From Adiantum capillus-veneris (taxonomy: Eukaryota; Streptophyta; Polypodiopsida; Polypodiales; Pteridaceae), in NCBI GenBank assembly GCA_014529385.2, contig CM043957.1, forward strand, positions 69,534,503 through 69,598,502: DNA of 64,000 nt. Reading direction: 5' to 3'. Of the stretch, positions 18,869 to 31,079 are shown piece after piece; the stretch's first letter is position 1; every line of letters begins with the position of its first letter. The translations under genes were made by a program, and so were the position numbers. Under the pieces are notes generated by a model. That model ran no database searches and was not told the DNA's origin. It saw nothing but the letters and a program-made list of their open reading frames with translations.

Positions 18869-20532
18869 TGATGGTGCAACCAAAGTTGGTCCGTGCTGGG
18901 AAGTGTGCAGTGCAGCGCTATGTATGCTCACAGGTGCATGGTAAAGGGCTAAAGCAGGTATGAAGGCCCTGGGCAGGAGATTGGCAGCGGAAATGCATGC
19001 TTAAAGTGTTTTTTTAGGCCAGGGGGTCTTCGAAGTCGGCTGATTGGGACTGCAGGTCAAAGTGTTCAAGATGCAAGGAATGTGCCCCGAAATGTGGTGT
19101 TCAAGATGCTCTAAAAGCTTGTCCAGATGGCTCGCCAAACATAGTCCCGGTGTGAAAGTTATGATTGTCCGAAGATGGAATGCTTTGCAGGCCCTGACGG
19201 GCAGGGCAGGTACAGACAGGTGGCGAAAAATGGGATCAATGGATACACGTGTAAAGCTCAAGCTGGCGATCATGTCGATCTTTTTGGTTTGCCGTTTGGA
19301 GCTCATACAAGCAAGTTATGGCATGTTGAATATGTGCAGGGGGTCGGGTATGTGCTCACCGCGCCATGTTGGTAGGCATGTTGACGAGAGTTTTTTTGAG
19401 CTCGCCAAGATTTTGAAAAAAGTAAGCCAAAAATTTGTGGATGGCGGATCGGAGTCAAGGGCATCAAGGTGCACCCACTTCAAGTTGATAGCCAATCGTT
19501 GCAGGGGAGCACACTCGATTTTTTTTCCACTTTGGCAACTTGCCAGTCGAAGGGTGTGAAGTGTTCGAAATGGGACAAAGCTCTCCAGGTTTAAAGCTAG
19601 CAGGGGTAGCTTAATGAGAGAAGTGTTGGGCAAACCTGAGCACCGACAGCGTGCAAGTCAAATTATTAAAAGCCTCCTAGATTATAAATGGAAAAGAAAG
19701 GGTGGCCTAGAGTTTTTTCTTTTGATAAGTGCAATGAAGGCTAAAAAAAAGCAAAGGGAATGGAAAAGGTAAAGGGAGAGAGCAAAGCAGTGGCGCCCGG
19801 CGCCATTGCTTAAAAAGGAATTTTGTTTCTTCTATTGCAAGAGAGAGAAAAAGAAGGAGGTTGAGGAGGAACAGGTAGCGTTTTTCCGAAAGGGAAGGAG
19901 GTTTTCTTTTGGGGGAAGAGAAGAAAGGGAATTGAGAAGGAAAAAAAGGAGGATCTTTGCGCTCTCTCGTTCGGCGATCGAAACCGGCGTGCCTTGTCCG
20001 TGTGATGAAGCTCGAAAGAACGAAGGCTACCAGGACGAAATGCTGTTGTCGAAGCGAAGCTAGAGTTGAATTTTCTCGTCGATGTGTGTGCCGACGTAGT
20101 CAAGTGGCGAGGGAGGTGTGTGCCCTTCTGTGTGAAGCAGGTGATGGCCTTGTTGCGACCAAGAGTAGGCCATATGAATTTTGTACAGGTGTTTTTGTCT
20201 TGAAGGAGAAGCTTTCATTGTCGGTTTTGGCGTCGTCTATCCCCCCTCCCCTTTCTTCTTTGCTCGTCTCCAGGGTGTGTGGTGTTGGTGTGTGTGAGCG
20301 TGTGCGCCCCCTCGGGCCCCCTGTGTGTGTGAGAGAGAAAGAGAGAGAGGTGTTGAGTTGCGGAAGAGCTGGAAGAGGGCAAGATCGGTGTGATTGCTGT
20401 CTGGCAACTGTGCATGTCGTGTGTGCGTTGGTCGAAGTGTAGGCGAGGCCCTGCTAGTGTGATTTGCTTGTTTTGAAGGTGTTTTTGAGAGGACAGTGGT
20501 GCTGTGAATACCCTAAGCTATATAGGGGCCAT
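18869..20532 (+). repeat. 3' LTR of element C, truncated at its 3' end
   Basis: It starts TGATGGTGCAACC and matches the 5' LTR up to the TATATAGGGG segment near 20529 (16724 in the 5' copy). The remaining roughly 105 bases are missing, replaced by the start of C2. The five bases gccat (20528-20532) could be one side of the C2 target duplication. Confidence 0.8.
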
Positions 20533-22396
20533 TGCAAAACCACCGCTTCAACTTCAAGCCAGAGCATCAGTGCACTCCTTAGTGGGGGCACCAAAAGATG
20601 GAAAGGGAGAAAGGGGAACACACCCATCACACAGACTATTGCTTCTCTATAACCGAGGACTTCCATAGCACCCAAATCCACTAGAAAACACACTCGCAAC
20701 ACCACAAATCCACAGGCAAGCCGTCGTTTGCACACAACACTATGCGCACACTCACTGCAACACCGCAAGCAAGCCCAATCATTATGCACTGCTCAATTCA
20801 TTTCCTTCCACACACACAACACCTCTCTCTATCCCTCTTTGCACTCGGGGGGCACACTTGCCAACACATACCCAAACACGCATGCACACAAGCAAAGAAG
20901 AGAAGGGGGGATCGACACCAAGAAATGGCAATGATGGCTTCAATACGCTCAAAACAACCATATATAAATACTGATCCAAGCTAGCACACACCTCACCGAG
21001 CTCAAACACAAACCGACAGCCCTCTTGGCTCCGCACAGACATCACCTGCATAACAGCCTCCAATGGCCTCCCAATATAACCTAGCAAAAAGCCCTTTACA
21101 TTTCAAAAAAATCCCTCTTATAGGGGATGCCAACTTCAAAAAAAGAAAAAAATTATGTTTATCCTGCTCACGCAAACTCTCTATTAGCCCATGATAGCAT
21201 TTTCCATACACTACACCCATTTGGCACACTACATTTAGCATATTTTGCATGCACTTGACACCTTTGCAACTTTCCGTTCCATTCTCTCACAGTGCATGTG
21301 AAACACCTCTTAGACCCGTCTTGGTGTTGTCACGGCGGTGTGACAAGCCAATGGGACCCTCCTATTCATACCTCATATAAAAAGTGTAAACGAGCCCCCA
21401 TTAATCATGCCACATCATCATTGCATAGCACAGACGGTGCAACGTCGACTACTGCCAATAACAACCAAACACGCCACCACAGTCGTCAACGCCTGCACTC
21501 AATAGAGCCACGAGCATGGGCACCACTCCAAGCACCATAGCCATTGAGCTACCGAAGCTCTCTCCACCTTTGATGCCACCAAATGGCACTCCCTTTGGCC
21601 TTTATACCCCTCACTACCAATGCCCAACACCCCATATGCGCTAATCCCCTCAGGTCACGTGGAATCACCATAAGCCATGCACCCCTTTGGGGTTAAAAAC
21701 TCCTCAAAAAAACTTCTTTCTCCCCTTGCATCCATTGGAGTGTCAATTGATGTCCACCTGCCCAATGCCCAAGCTGAAAAGTCTAGCACAAAGCACAGAG
21801 CTGGCATCTTGGACTATATTTCCCTCCATTTTCTCGGCATTTTTACATTCGTTTGGCCTCGAAGGACGCACACCAAAACAACAAAAAATCACAAGTTTCC
21901 TTGCGATCATCATGGACACCAAACTTCAATTGACTCTAACTTTGCATCCATAGCTCATTTTGACGTGCCGTCTCTTCTTGTCACTCCATACAATGTCCAC
22001 TACCTTTGCAAACCCTGTTGAGCTTCCCGATGAAACATTTCCCAATGCGACCAAACTGGCTTAGAACAAACCTTCAACAAAAATTCAACTGGTCATATCT
22101 CTCACCCTACTCTGTAGCTCCGTTTGAGGAGCTGTCTAGGCCGGCGTACACAACATCTCAATCACTACATCCCAAAGCAGGAATCCAATCCTTCAAACAT
22201 CTTTACCTGCCATCCCATTTGGCCATTGTGGGAGCCCTTTAGGCCTAGAAAACCTCATCAGACATACATAACCACTACCACTTGCCTGCTGCCTAGGATC
22301 TTCACACATGCTTCAGTCCTTTGCTATACACCTGCTAGCCTGTCCATGCTTGTTTGTGCCCTCTGCTATGGTTAACACACTTTAGTTGCACCATCA
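20533..22396 (-). repeat. 3' LTR of element C2
   Basis: On the minus strand it starts TGATGGTGCAACT at 22396, after a PPT, and ends GGTTTTGCA at 20533, about 1864 bases. The part 20533-21390 is repeated at 24356-25252. Confidence 0.75.
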
Positions 22397-24355
22397 TTGC
22401 CCTACCCCCTTGTTGAACATTTATGTTCAACCACAAAACTGCTTTACTCATCTAGACACTGCAAACACTCTGAGAAAACCAAAACCATATATATGTTGTC
22501 TTATTCTACTCTACCTACTACCAAATCTCAAGTGGGTTGCCCCACCCCTGCATCACAGCATGGGTTCCACCTGGGTCAAATACCTGGCACTGATTCCATC
22601 CTTTCACTTGTAACCAAGCATCTCCAGATAGAGCATCATCATGCTCAACAAACACATCTGACATACCTGACCCTCCCTCCCATCCATGTAAAGTGGAGGC
22701 CTCATCCTAGAACCCCTGCACTTGCTTGATCATTGACTGCACAGCCGTATCTACCATCACACCCTTTAACCAACTCTCACATACCTTCATGAAAAGCAAA
22801 GCCTCTGCTTGGGATTCTTCTTCATCCACCACATATCTTGTCTACTGCATCGAAAGCACCATCATATTTGACCCCATGCTCTACTCTTCATCAGCAATGC
22901 ACTCGGTTCTACACTCGGTTCGAGCATCATCGAGACCACCTTCTTCAAGCATCGACCCTTCAAGGTCAATCAACACCCCTTGCCTACTGTCAGCTTCAAT
23001 TACCTACTCTACCACTGCATCATGCTCCACCAAGGAAGAGATGATATTCTTCCCATACTTTCATCCATAGGCACGACCACCTCGTCCCTTTTGGCAAAAT
23101 TCTACATTTGTTGTACCATCACAACACACTCCACTTCCACTTTAACTAGCATGGCCATTCCCATAGCCCCACGTACCTCTTTTACCTGCATACCCTCATT
23201 GGTAGGCTTGGTCTCCATCAAGCATAACAACTTGCACGGATTTTCGCTCTTCACACACATCTACCACATCTCCATGCACATGCAAAAGATCAAACCCTTC
23301 ATACTTTAACTGGAACAACTTTGTTTCCCAGCTCATATCTTCATCCATAGAGCTGCTATCATTTGACTCAATCTCCTCTTTTGTCATAAGCTTGGGAATC
23401 TCCACTAGCTTCATTGCTTCAACCTCATCTGCAAAATGTACCGTGTGATCTCTAGCATTCTTTGAAGGAGATTGAACAACCATACCTTGACTTGGTAGCA
23501 CATCTCTTGCCCGATCTGGAACCATCTTCACTTCTTCCACAATTGGAGCCGCTCTAATTGGCATTCTCGACATGGGAACATCTCTTGGCAGCACATCTCT
23601 TGCCCGATCTAGAACCATCTTCACTTCTTCCACAATTGGAGCCGCTCTGATTGGCATTCTTGACATGGGAACCGCTCTATCCCTTTAGAACCACAAGACC
23701 CTTGGTTCCTCTCGCACATGCACATCCCTTCGCATCAACCTTGGCTCGACTACCACAACATCAACTCGCCTTGGCATCATCGCACTTGGAAAACCATGCC
23801 TAGCTTGCCACTTCTTCAATATCTTCATGGTTCGCCCTTCCGCTAGAGCCATCGCTTCATCGTATGACACCGGGCCATCAACCTCCACTTTATCTTGCAC
23901 TTCTTCTCATGCAAGCAGTCCAAAAACTTGCTCAATTTAAGAAAACTGACATTTTCAGCAGTAGTTACCTTGACCAACTTTCCCCAAAGGACTTCAAATT
24001 CCCATGTGAACGCTTGAAAATCCCCTTCCATGCTTTGCCTCAATACATCTAGCTTTCTCTTCACTTTGTCCAATTGTGCATCCGCTACAAACTTGCTTCA
24101 AAAAGCCACCTCTAAGGCTTCATAATTAGTCTTTTGTTCTTCAAGTAGACCATCAAACCACCGCTTCCGCTTTTCTACAAGCCATGAGCGGAAAAACTCG
24201 CACCACACCTTCTACCCTTGACACAATGCTCTCCAATAGAAACAACCCATAGTCTTGGAGCAAAGTCTTCGCACCTTTGACCCCAGTGAAAATGGGAAAA
24301 TCGGACCATGCCATCTCTAGCAAAACCTGCCCTTCAAAACTTGCATCTTCGCATC
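22397..24355 (-). pseudogene. Element C2 Gag pseudogene and 3' flank
   Basis: Minus strand. The ATG at 24314 starts MAWSDFPIFTGVKG, matching C Gag residue by residue. Broken pieces follow at 24380-24153, 24073-23843, 23900-23685 and 23666-23196, in changing frames, with the same capsid motifs (FQAFTWEFEVLWGKL, LKLSKFLDCLH). An internal stretch around 23666-23500 repeats the SRMPIRAAPIVEEV unit twice, a small tandem duplication absent from C. The 3' part 22397-23195 shows no intact ORF. Confidence 0.75.
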
Positions 24356-25252
24356 GGCAAAACCACCGCTTCAACTTCAAACCAAAGCATCAGTGCACTC
24401 CTTAGTGAGGGCACCACAAAAGATGGAAAGGGAGAAAGGGGAACATACCCATCACACAAACTATTGCCTCTCTATAGCCTAAGGCTTCCACAACACCCCA
24501 ATTCACTAGAAAACAGACTCGCAACACCACAAATCCACAAGCAAATCACCATTTTCACATAATACTATGCACACACTCATTGCAACACCGCAAACAAGCC
24601 CAATCATTTTGCACTGCTCAATTCATTGCCTTACACACACACACAACACCTCTCTCTATCCCTCTTTGCACAACTTGACCTTGGGGGCACACTTGCCAAA
24701 ACACATCGGGAAATGCATGCACATAAGCGAAGAATAGAAGGGGGGATCGACACCAAGAAACGGTAATGATGACTTCAATATGCTCAAAACGACCATATAC
24801 AAATCCTGCTCTAAGCTGGCACACACCTCAATGAACTCAAACACAAACTAGTAGCTCTCCTGGCTCCGCACAAACATCACTTGGCACAATAGCCTTCGAT
24901 GGCCTCCCTGCACAACTGTGGCACAAAAAACCCATTGGCCAAATGCAGACTTGTGAAAAGCCTTCTACATTTTAAAAAAATCTCTCTTACACGGGATGCC
25001 AACTTGAAAATAAAAAAAGAAAAATTGTGATCACCCTACTTGTGCAACTGACTATGAGTCCATGATAGCATTTTCCATACACTACACCCATTTGGCGCAC
25101 TACATTTAGCATATTTTGCATGCACTTGACACCTCACCACTTTCCTTTACATTCTCTCACACTGCATGTGAAGCACCTCTTTGACCCGCCTTGGTGTTGT
25201 CATGGCGGTGTGACAAGCCAATGGGACCCTCCTCCTCATATAAAAAGTGTTG
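24356..25252 (-). repeat. 5' LTR of element C2, 5' half missing
   Basis: This is a direct repeat of 20533-21390 with many small differences. It stops after tataaaaagtgt at 25252, while the left copy continues. About 1 kb of LTR is lost, at the border with CACTA1. Confidence 0.75.
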
Positions 25253-25905
25253 GGCCTTTGTAGTGGTCTGTTCCACCCATGCTTTATTGCTTTAATGCTT
25301 TTTGCACTTCAGAATGCTTGTGCTTGCAGTATTCGTGCATTCGAACCTTCATCAGGTCTTCATTGAAGCGGTCATCCCGTGTTGACATGAGAAACTCCTC
25401 ATGCAGCATGCTGATGACTCTGTCCTTTAATTCGCTTGGTACTTCACTCTAGGTGTTTAGTATGTAGTGTCTAAACACCTGAGAGCAAAGACCGCGCATG
25501 CGCGAGATCACCTTCTTGCCTTCATCATCCAAGATGATGCCATTGCTGAAGTCGACGAAGTAAGGCAAGCCCTCTCGTCGGTGATGCATGAACCTGGGTG
25601 TCTCGGCAGGGGTCTCTAACGGTGTGTCGATGTGGGTACGGACGTCAGGTGTCTCCACTGGAGTCTGGGGCCCGAAGCGAGGAGTGTCGACTGGGGTGAC
25701 TCCCGGAGGGGTAGGTAGTGTTGTGTAGCCAGGAACAGCTGTCAGCTATGCAAAACTTGGCGTAGATGGCAATGTCATGGCTGGTGTGGGGGCGGGCAAA
25801 GAAGGGGAAGGTAAAGAGCCTCGTCGAGCATGAGGTGGTGTTAAGGCATCAGCGGCGGCATCCCCACAACAACCGCCGCCGCACCACTAGAGCGTCGGTG
25901 CCGAA
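25253..25905 (-). pseudogene. TNPA-like second CACTA protein, fragment
   Basis: On the minus strand a Pro/Thr-rich linker (repeated ETPAETP-like units, 25740-25620) leads to LPYFVDFSNGI and an ISRMRGLCSQVF segment, then, after a stop near 25449, SEVPSELKDRVISMLHEEF and an Arg/His-rich helix near 25430-25290. This resembles the DNA-binding domain of plant CACTA ORF1/TNPA-type (transposase_24-like) proteins. It ends at the C2 border. The family call is moderate. Confidence 0.5.
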
Positions 25906-26143
25906 ACGAGTGTGAAGATCGTCTTGTTGACACCGAAGCTTCGGAGCGCGCTAAATGCTCCGAAACAAAGGGAGACGCTAAAGGAGTAGAACGGTGTGAT
26001 GGTGCTCCAGAGCAATGACGATTCTCGTACCATTGCCTCTGCTGGGGTGACAAAGAAGAAAGAAACTCATCATCATCCAAACCTGCATTAAACACACGAA
26101 CATTTAATCTTAATATTGAATGAATGGAGAGGAAAACATGGAC

Positions 26144-26148
<5 letters not shown>

Positions 26149-26188
<40 letters not shown>
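26149..26188. repeat. (GA)n microsatellite
   Basis: About 40 bases of GA repeat inside CACTA1, between the TNPA-like fragment and the hairpin. Confidence 0.95.
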
Positions 26189-26191
<3 letters not shown>

Positions 26192-26253
26192 CATAAAGGG
26201 GGAGAGATTACTGTGTAGAGAGATTTCGTTGAAGTTCTTGTGAATTTGTAAAA

Positions 26254-26513
26254 GCACTGCGCTCTGGGTGCAATGGAGACTGAAGCTGCAATCGCGAAAG
26301 TGATCCGTCTCTGCTCATAGATGTTGCTTGCCCCACCACTAGATCTAGTTGATCGGGCAAAAGAGACGTTAAGAAGCAGTAGTAGTGCTTCTTAGCGTCT
26401 CTTTCACCCGATCAACTAGATCTAGTGGTGGGATGAGCAGCATCTATGAGCAGAGACAGACCACTTCCTTCGCGATTGCAGCTTCAATCTCCATCGCACT
26501 CGGAGCGCAGTGC
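26254..26513. repeat. Long near-perfect hairpin, arms about 125 bases
   Basis: The left arm 26254-26378 pairs with the right arm 26386-26513 around a 7-base loop. The centre is the palindrome CACTAGATCTAGTTGATCGGG / CCCGATCAACTAGATCTAGTG with flanking pairs out to GCACTGCGCTC / GAGCGCAGTGC. Only scattered mismatches break the pairing. It lies on the 3' side of the TNP2 gene. It may be a MITE, or an inverted duplication able to yield small RNAs. Confidence 0.85.
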
Positions 26514-26684
26514 TTGTCGTCCAGGCTTGTGAGAACATACCTAGAGCATACGTACCTGGAGTGGACACAATGACGATTAAATACAATGATGCAATGACGC
26601 ATATAGACAGGAACGGACAAAAAGCCACGTGAATACAATATATATTATAAAACGGAGCAAAATAGTTCAAATACAATATTTATG

Positions 26685-29600
26685 GCTTTAAGAGGTCTCT
26701 CTGTCATCCTCGCATAGCTCATCGTAACTTCCTATATCTATATAGAGCTCTCCATTTAGACAGATGTCCTCCGTTTCATTTTGTAGATCCTCTGCATGCA
26801 CCCCATAGAGAGTAGCAGCTTGATACTCGTTTGACACCACCTCAACGGCTTCTGACTGAGCATCTTCTCTGATCTCCTCCATTGATGCCGCTGTGATTGG
26901 CACATGGTAGCCCTCATACGTCCATGCACTACGAGGGGCTAACTCTATGATGTACCACCAGTTTGATGCAGACTTTGTAGGTTGAAATATCACCTACCAT
27001 AGCCACATAACTTACATGAGAGCTTCCAAGTACATAACTTCTAAAATTGGATGTTAACTATTTACATACTTACTTGTTCACAATGCTCGTGTAGTACGAA
27101 ACTATCTCTTAGGTGAGTCCATTTCTTAGTTGAATCCACCTCAAGGAAACTAGACTCTCCTCTATGCACAATAGCCTTGCGACCCTCCATGATTATCTTG
27201 AACCATTGCACGTCGAACAAGTCGACAAAAAATCCTCTATAATCGATCCTCAAAATATCTTGTAGCATGCCAAAGTAAGTGAGTTCCGCCACCACCAGGA
27301 TCCGCATCAGAGGACTGTCGTCGACGACTAGACTGTTCAAATTTTGTCATGATTCCACAATCTTGAGTAAAACACTTTTTGTCGATCTGTTCCACCCTAA
27401 AAGGTCGACCTTTACACCATGCTGTTGTGTATGACTTATACTACAACCAACAAAGATTATGAGTGACCGTTCAAACATCTAGAAAGTCACTAGTTGTACA
27501 TTGCAAACTTACCTTGGTCGCGCAACCCCAAGAGTACTCCCACTCCTCCTCAGTCCCTTCTTCACCGCACTGTTGTGCGCGTTTCAATTGGTTGTGCAAC
27601 CATCTTAAGCTCATGAATGTTGGTAGGCTCTCTAGACCCGTCGGATAATGCATTGGTGGTCGTCTGCCCCGTCTCCACTCGATTCGTGCACTTTGTCGCT
27701 CTTGCTTTGCATCCTCATATTGTGAAATCCACTTTTGCATCACTGGATTGTGAAGCATGCAAAAGTGGTCGATTTATCCTCTAGATCTTACATCATCTTC
27801 TTCTCAACACCGAGATTGCACATGACAATCCCAAAAACGCGCTCATCATCTATGGTTCACCATAGCGTGTCCCGGGCTTTATCAAATCCGTCTAGCCACT
27901 CTCCAATGTAAACTAGGGACTCTGATACCAGCCAAACCTTCTGCCATGCTACCCTCCGAACGTGCCTTCTGGCGCACATATCCCTTGAGAGTTTTCATGA
28001 AACGCTCTAATAAGAACATCCATCTGGAATGTACTGTGCCAGCTATTTCCACCTCATCAACTATGTGAACAAGAAGATGCACCTGAATAGTTAGCATGGT
28101 AGTAGGAAAGTGTTTCTCAAACATGCACACAACCTCCACAATGTTTAGTTTGGCGAATGGTATGGAGTCTACATTGATCTCCTTTTGTGAGATCCATTGC
28201 ACCAACTTCACAAGTTTGTAGATTGTGTTACAGACGTCAAGAGACAAACATCCCTCATCGATAAAATAAACTACAAAACACGTCTAGCAATGATATTAAA
28301 GTCCACACACGAATTTGTCACACAATTCCCACTATGATATATTCCACTTCAAACATACCTAACACATTTTATGCCAGTCGTGTGACTTCAAATTGGTAAG
28401 CTTTCCTTCTTTAGTAAAACACGTTCGGAGCGAGTGCATTACGCCAGTGGGGGCCCGCACAGATCGAATGGTCTCTTTGACTTTGCGTTCTTGGGCTCCT
28501 GTGAAAATCCATGGCGCTTTCGGGAGTTTTATCGATCCATCGGATGTTGTCTGCGGCCAATATTGCTCCATAAGATCCACATTCCTAAGGGCAACCCTGG
28601 CTCCCAAAGTATCTTTCTAACCGGTCAGATGGTCCCATAACAGATTACTCACATTCTTGAATATGTGCATTGGATCGAGCAAGTGATTGATCATGAGTCG
28701 GGGCCAATATGGTAACTCGTACCATAGAGAGAGTCTCTTCATCCCTGGGGACAAACCGTCATCACACATCTCCTTCTGCTCTAACCATGCTTGTGCAGAC
28801 ATCCCCGGTGGCTCTCTTCCCAAAAAGTCGTCGTGTAACATATGATTCTCTGGAAGATACGCTTGATGACCTTTGTAGATTTGCTTCTTCAATGAGGGCG
28901 CCCGACGTGCATTCAGTCTAGGTCCACATGTGACATATGCTCTGTATCCGCTTGTTTGAAGCCCTGCATGTATACACATGACAATAGATAAGCTTTAGAA
29001 AAACCAAGATTTAGAGTGTTTGAGTTTTGAGTGTAAATCACCTGAGCATTCTGTTAGTCAGGGATAGTCATGCATGGTCCACATTAGAATGCCTCTGATC
29101 AAAGCATTCCGTCGACCTGTGTGTTGGGTCATATCCACCACTTCTATGCCAATCCACAATTGTTGTAGCTCTTCCAATAGTGACAAAGATACACATCTAT
29201 ATTCTTCACTTTATACCACCCCGGAACAATCAAGCTTAGCCACAGGTGGCCCTTCTTGGTAGTCAACCATGGGGGAATGTTGTAGTTGATGATGACAACG
29301 GGCCATACACTGTAAGATGTTGATCTTTGACCAAATGGATTTACGCCATCCATAGCCAGGCCTAGGCGCAAATTTTGAGCTTCCCTGGCAAAATCGGACC
29401 ATGTTTTGTCTATATGTTTCCAGGCTACGCAATCTGCAGGAATCCGTAGCACACCATTCGAAGATTTATTCTCCTCATGCCATGATGCTAGGGCGGCCAT
29501 GGACTTACATTCGAAGAAATGCTTGATGCGAGGAAGCAGAGGAAAATGTCACAAAACCTTTTGTGGAATTTTTGTTCCGTGGAGATTTACTCAATATCTC

Positions 29601-30406
29601 TCGGAATCACTTTTGGGACACTTCTCCATGTCTATGTATTCCCCTCTGAAAAGAATGCAGTCGTTAGGACAAGCGTCAAATGAATTGTAATCCATTCCCA
29701 AGTTTTGCAAGATCTTTCTTTCTTCCTCTTTGGATTTTGGCATCACATTATCAGCTGGCAGTATGTGCTCTTTGAGCACTCTACACATCGAAAAAATACG
29801 GTACACTTGTGTAAGCAATCTATCAGATCATTATACATCTAGAGTTTTTTATTAAAGTAAACACATTGTAATAGATCACCTGAAAAGCATTGTGACGCTA
29901 GTGTCACTCCATCCAAACTTTGCCTGCATGTTGAGAAGAACCAGGAGCTCCTTCAATCTACACACACGTGCTCCATCATACAATGGTTTATCGGCTTCAC
30001 TTCATATCATCATAGATAAGCCTTTTTGAATCCATGATCGTCTAAATCATTTCATTGATCTTGGGCTCAAACATTGCCTCATTGGGAATGTGGTCTGTAT
30101 GATCATCCTCCGAGCTGTTAGAGGCTACATCTTGTGGCCTCACATATGCTGCTTGACTAAAGCGCATGCAAACACGTCTATTGGGTTGCAAGATTGTTGC
30201 CTGTTGGCTAGCTGCGACAGAGTCCGACGAGTTATAATTGGCAACAACTCGATCCATAATTCATGGATCAAAATCGCCAAATTTACGAACGTGCTGTAAA
30301 GAAATGCGTCTTGTCCGTTGCACATCATGCTTACATTGATTACAAGGACATAAGATCCTTGTTGAGAGATAGGTGTTTCGGTTGGATAGCCCCACATCCT
30401 CGTCAC
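26685..30406 (-). pseudogene. TNP2-type CACTA transposase, intron-containing, probably frameshifted
   Basis: TNP2 cuts and joins the element ends. Minus-strand blocks, 5' to 3': N-terminal part 30406-30042, 29818-29591 (DACPNDC zinc-like site), 29500-29144 (LRLGLAMDGVNPFG and YNIPPW), 28979-28617 (GYRAYVTCGP, LLDPMHIFKNV), 28607-28359 (SHDWH), 28247-27882 (DUF4218: SRWMFLLERFMKTLKGYVR), 27758-27471, 27340-27062 (DUF4216: YFGMLQDILRIDY) and 26993-26688. Gaps carry canonical splice signals, for example CAG/GTGATT to AAG near 29882-29811, CAG/GTGATT to CAG near 29041-28970, AAG/GTAAGT near 27513, and GTAAGT to AG near 27072-26993. A frame change near 27320-27345 within DUF4216 suggests that the copy is damaged. 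Confidence 0.8.
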
Positions 30407-30477
30407 TACTCATAATGAGAGTAAAAAACTTATAACCTGGAAATAAATTTAATCTTCTATTAGCATCCTCCGTCTTT

Positions 30478-30481
<4 letters not shown>

Positions 30482-30515
<34 letters not shown>
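30482..30515. repeat. (CT)n microsatellite
   Basis: A CT run of about 34 bases upstream of the TNP2 start. Confidence 0.95.
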
Positions 30516-30517
<2 letters not shown>

Positions 30518-31079
30518 TTCACACTGTAAACTACCTCACATTCTCTAGTAATGTCCAATCCCTGCACACCTTGGTCTAGAGGTGCACGAAGATCAGAACC
30601 ACCGGGTTATAATCTCGTCTTTATTGGTCAATGCCTATATTTGTGGGTCGAGAAATCTACACACCCACATCTACATGATAGTGCATATAGTGGACAAAAC
30701 CCCTTTACCTCTTCTCTAGCTGTAGCATTTCACAACATCTTATTATCTCTTCACAATAGATCTTTCTTCGAGGGATTACTTAGCACATTACATGTTGGCC
30801 TCCAATCTGAGTATCATGCCGTTGAAAGCTTTCCAACTTAAGGTCGCATCCATAGAGAGGAAGAGAGGGATCACCGTTCGTGTAACTCTAATTTTTTTAC
30901 AGTAATCCTGAAGGTAGACTCTAATATAAAAACTCAATCCAAAATCTAACATAATTGAACATGTGGTGATTCGTGGCTAATTGAATATGGTTAGTGTGTG
31001 AGTTAATAGGTGTCAGATTCTGATGGGAATATACATATTGTTGTGTAACTAGTGTTTGCTCTTTGGGCTAAGCGCGCCT

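Larger units (their letters stand above)
14631..20532 (+). mobile_element. Element C: LTR retrotransposon with gag only (TR-GAG type)
   Basis: Two long direct repeats (14631-16831 and 18869-20532) flank a single gag ORF, with no protease, RT, RNase H or integrase. This is the layout called TR-GAG, a non-autonomous LTR element. A PPT-like run lies before the 3' LTR. No standard PBS is seen after the 5' LTR. The 3' LTR lacks its last roughly 105 bases because C2 starts there. A related copy, C2, lies next to it on the other strand. Confidence 0.8.
20533..25252 (-). mobile_element. Element C2: gag-only LTR element, same family as C, inverted
   Basis: It reads on the minus strand. The complete 3' LTR is 20533-22396, the gag pseudogene runs 24314 to about 22730, and a 5' LTR remnant spans 24356-25252. 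The right LTR matches 20533-21390 of the left LTR and then stops at 25252, where CACTA1-related DNA begins. It seems inserted in the 3' LTR of C. Confidence 0.75.

Noticed and set aside
25253-25270. GTAGTG at about 25267 as a CACTA right end
   Set aside because: The adjacent bases (GGCCTTTGTAGTGG) do not match the CACTA1/CACTA2 terminus and no subterminal repeats are near; the TNPA-like frame reads through it.
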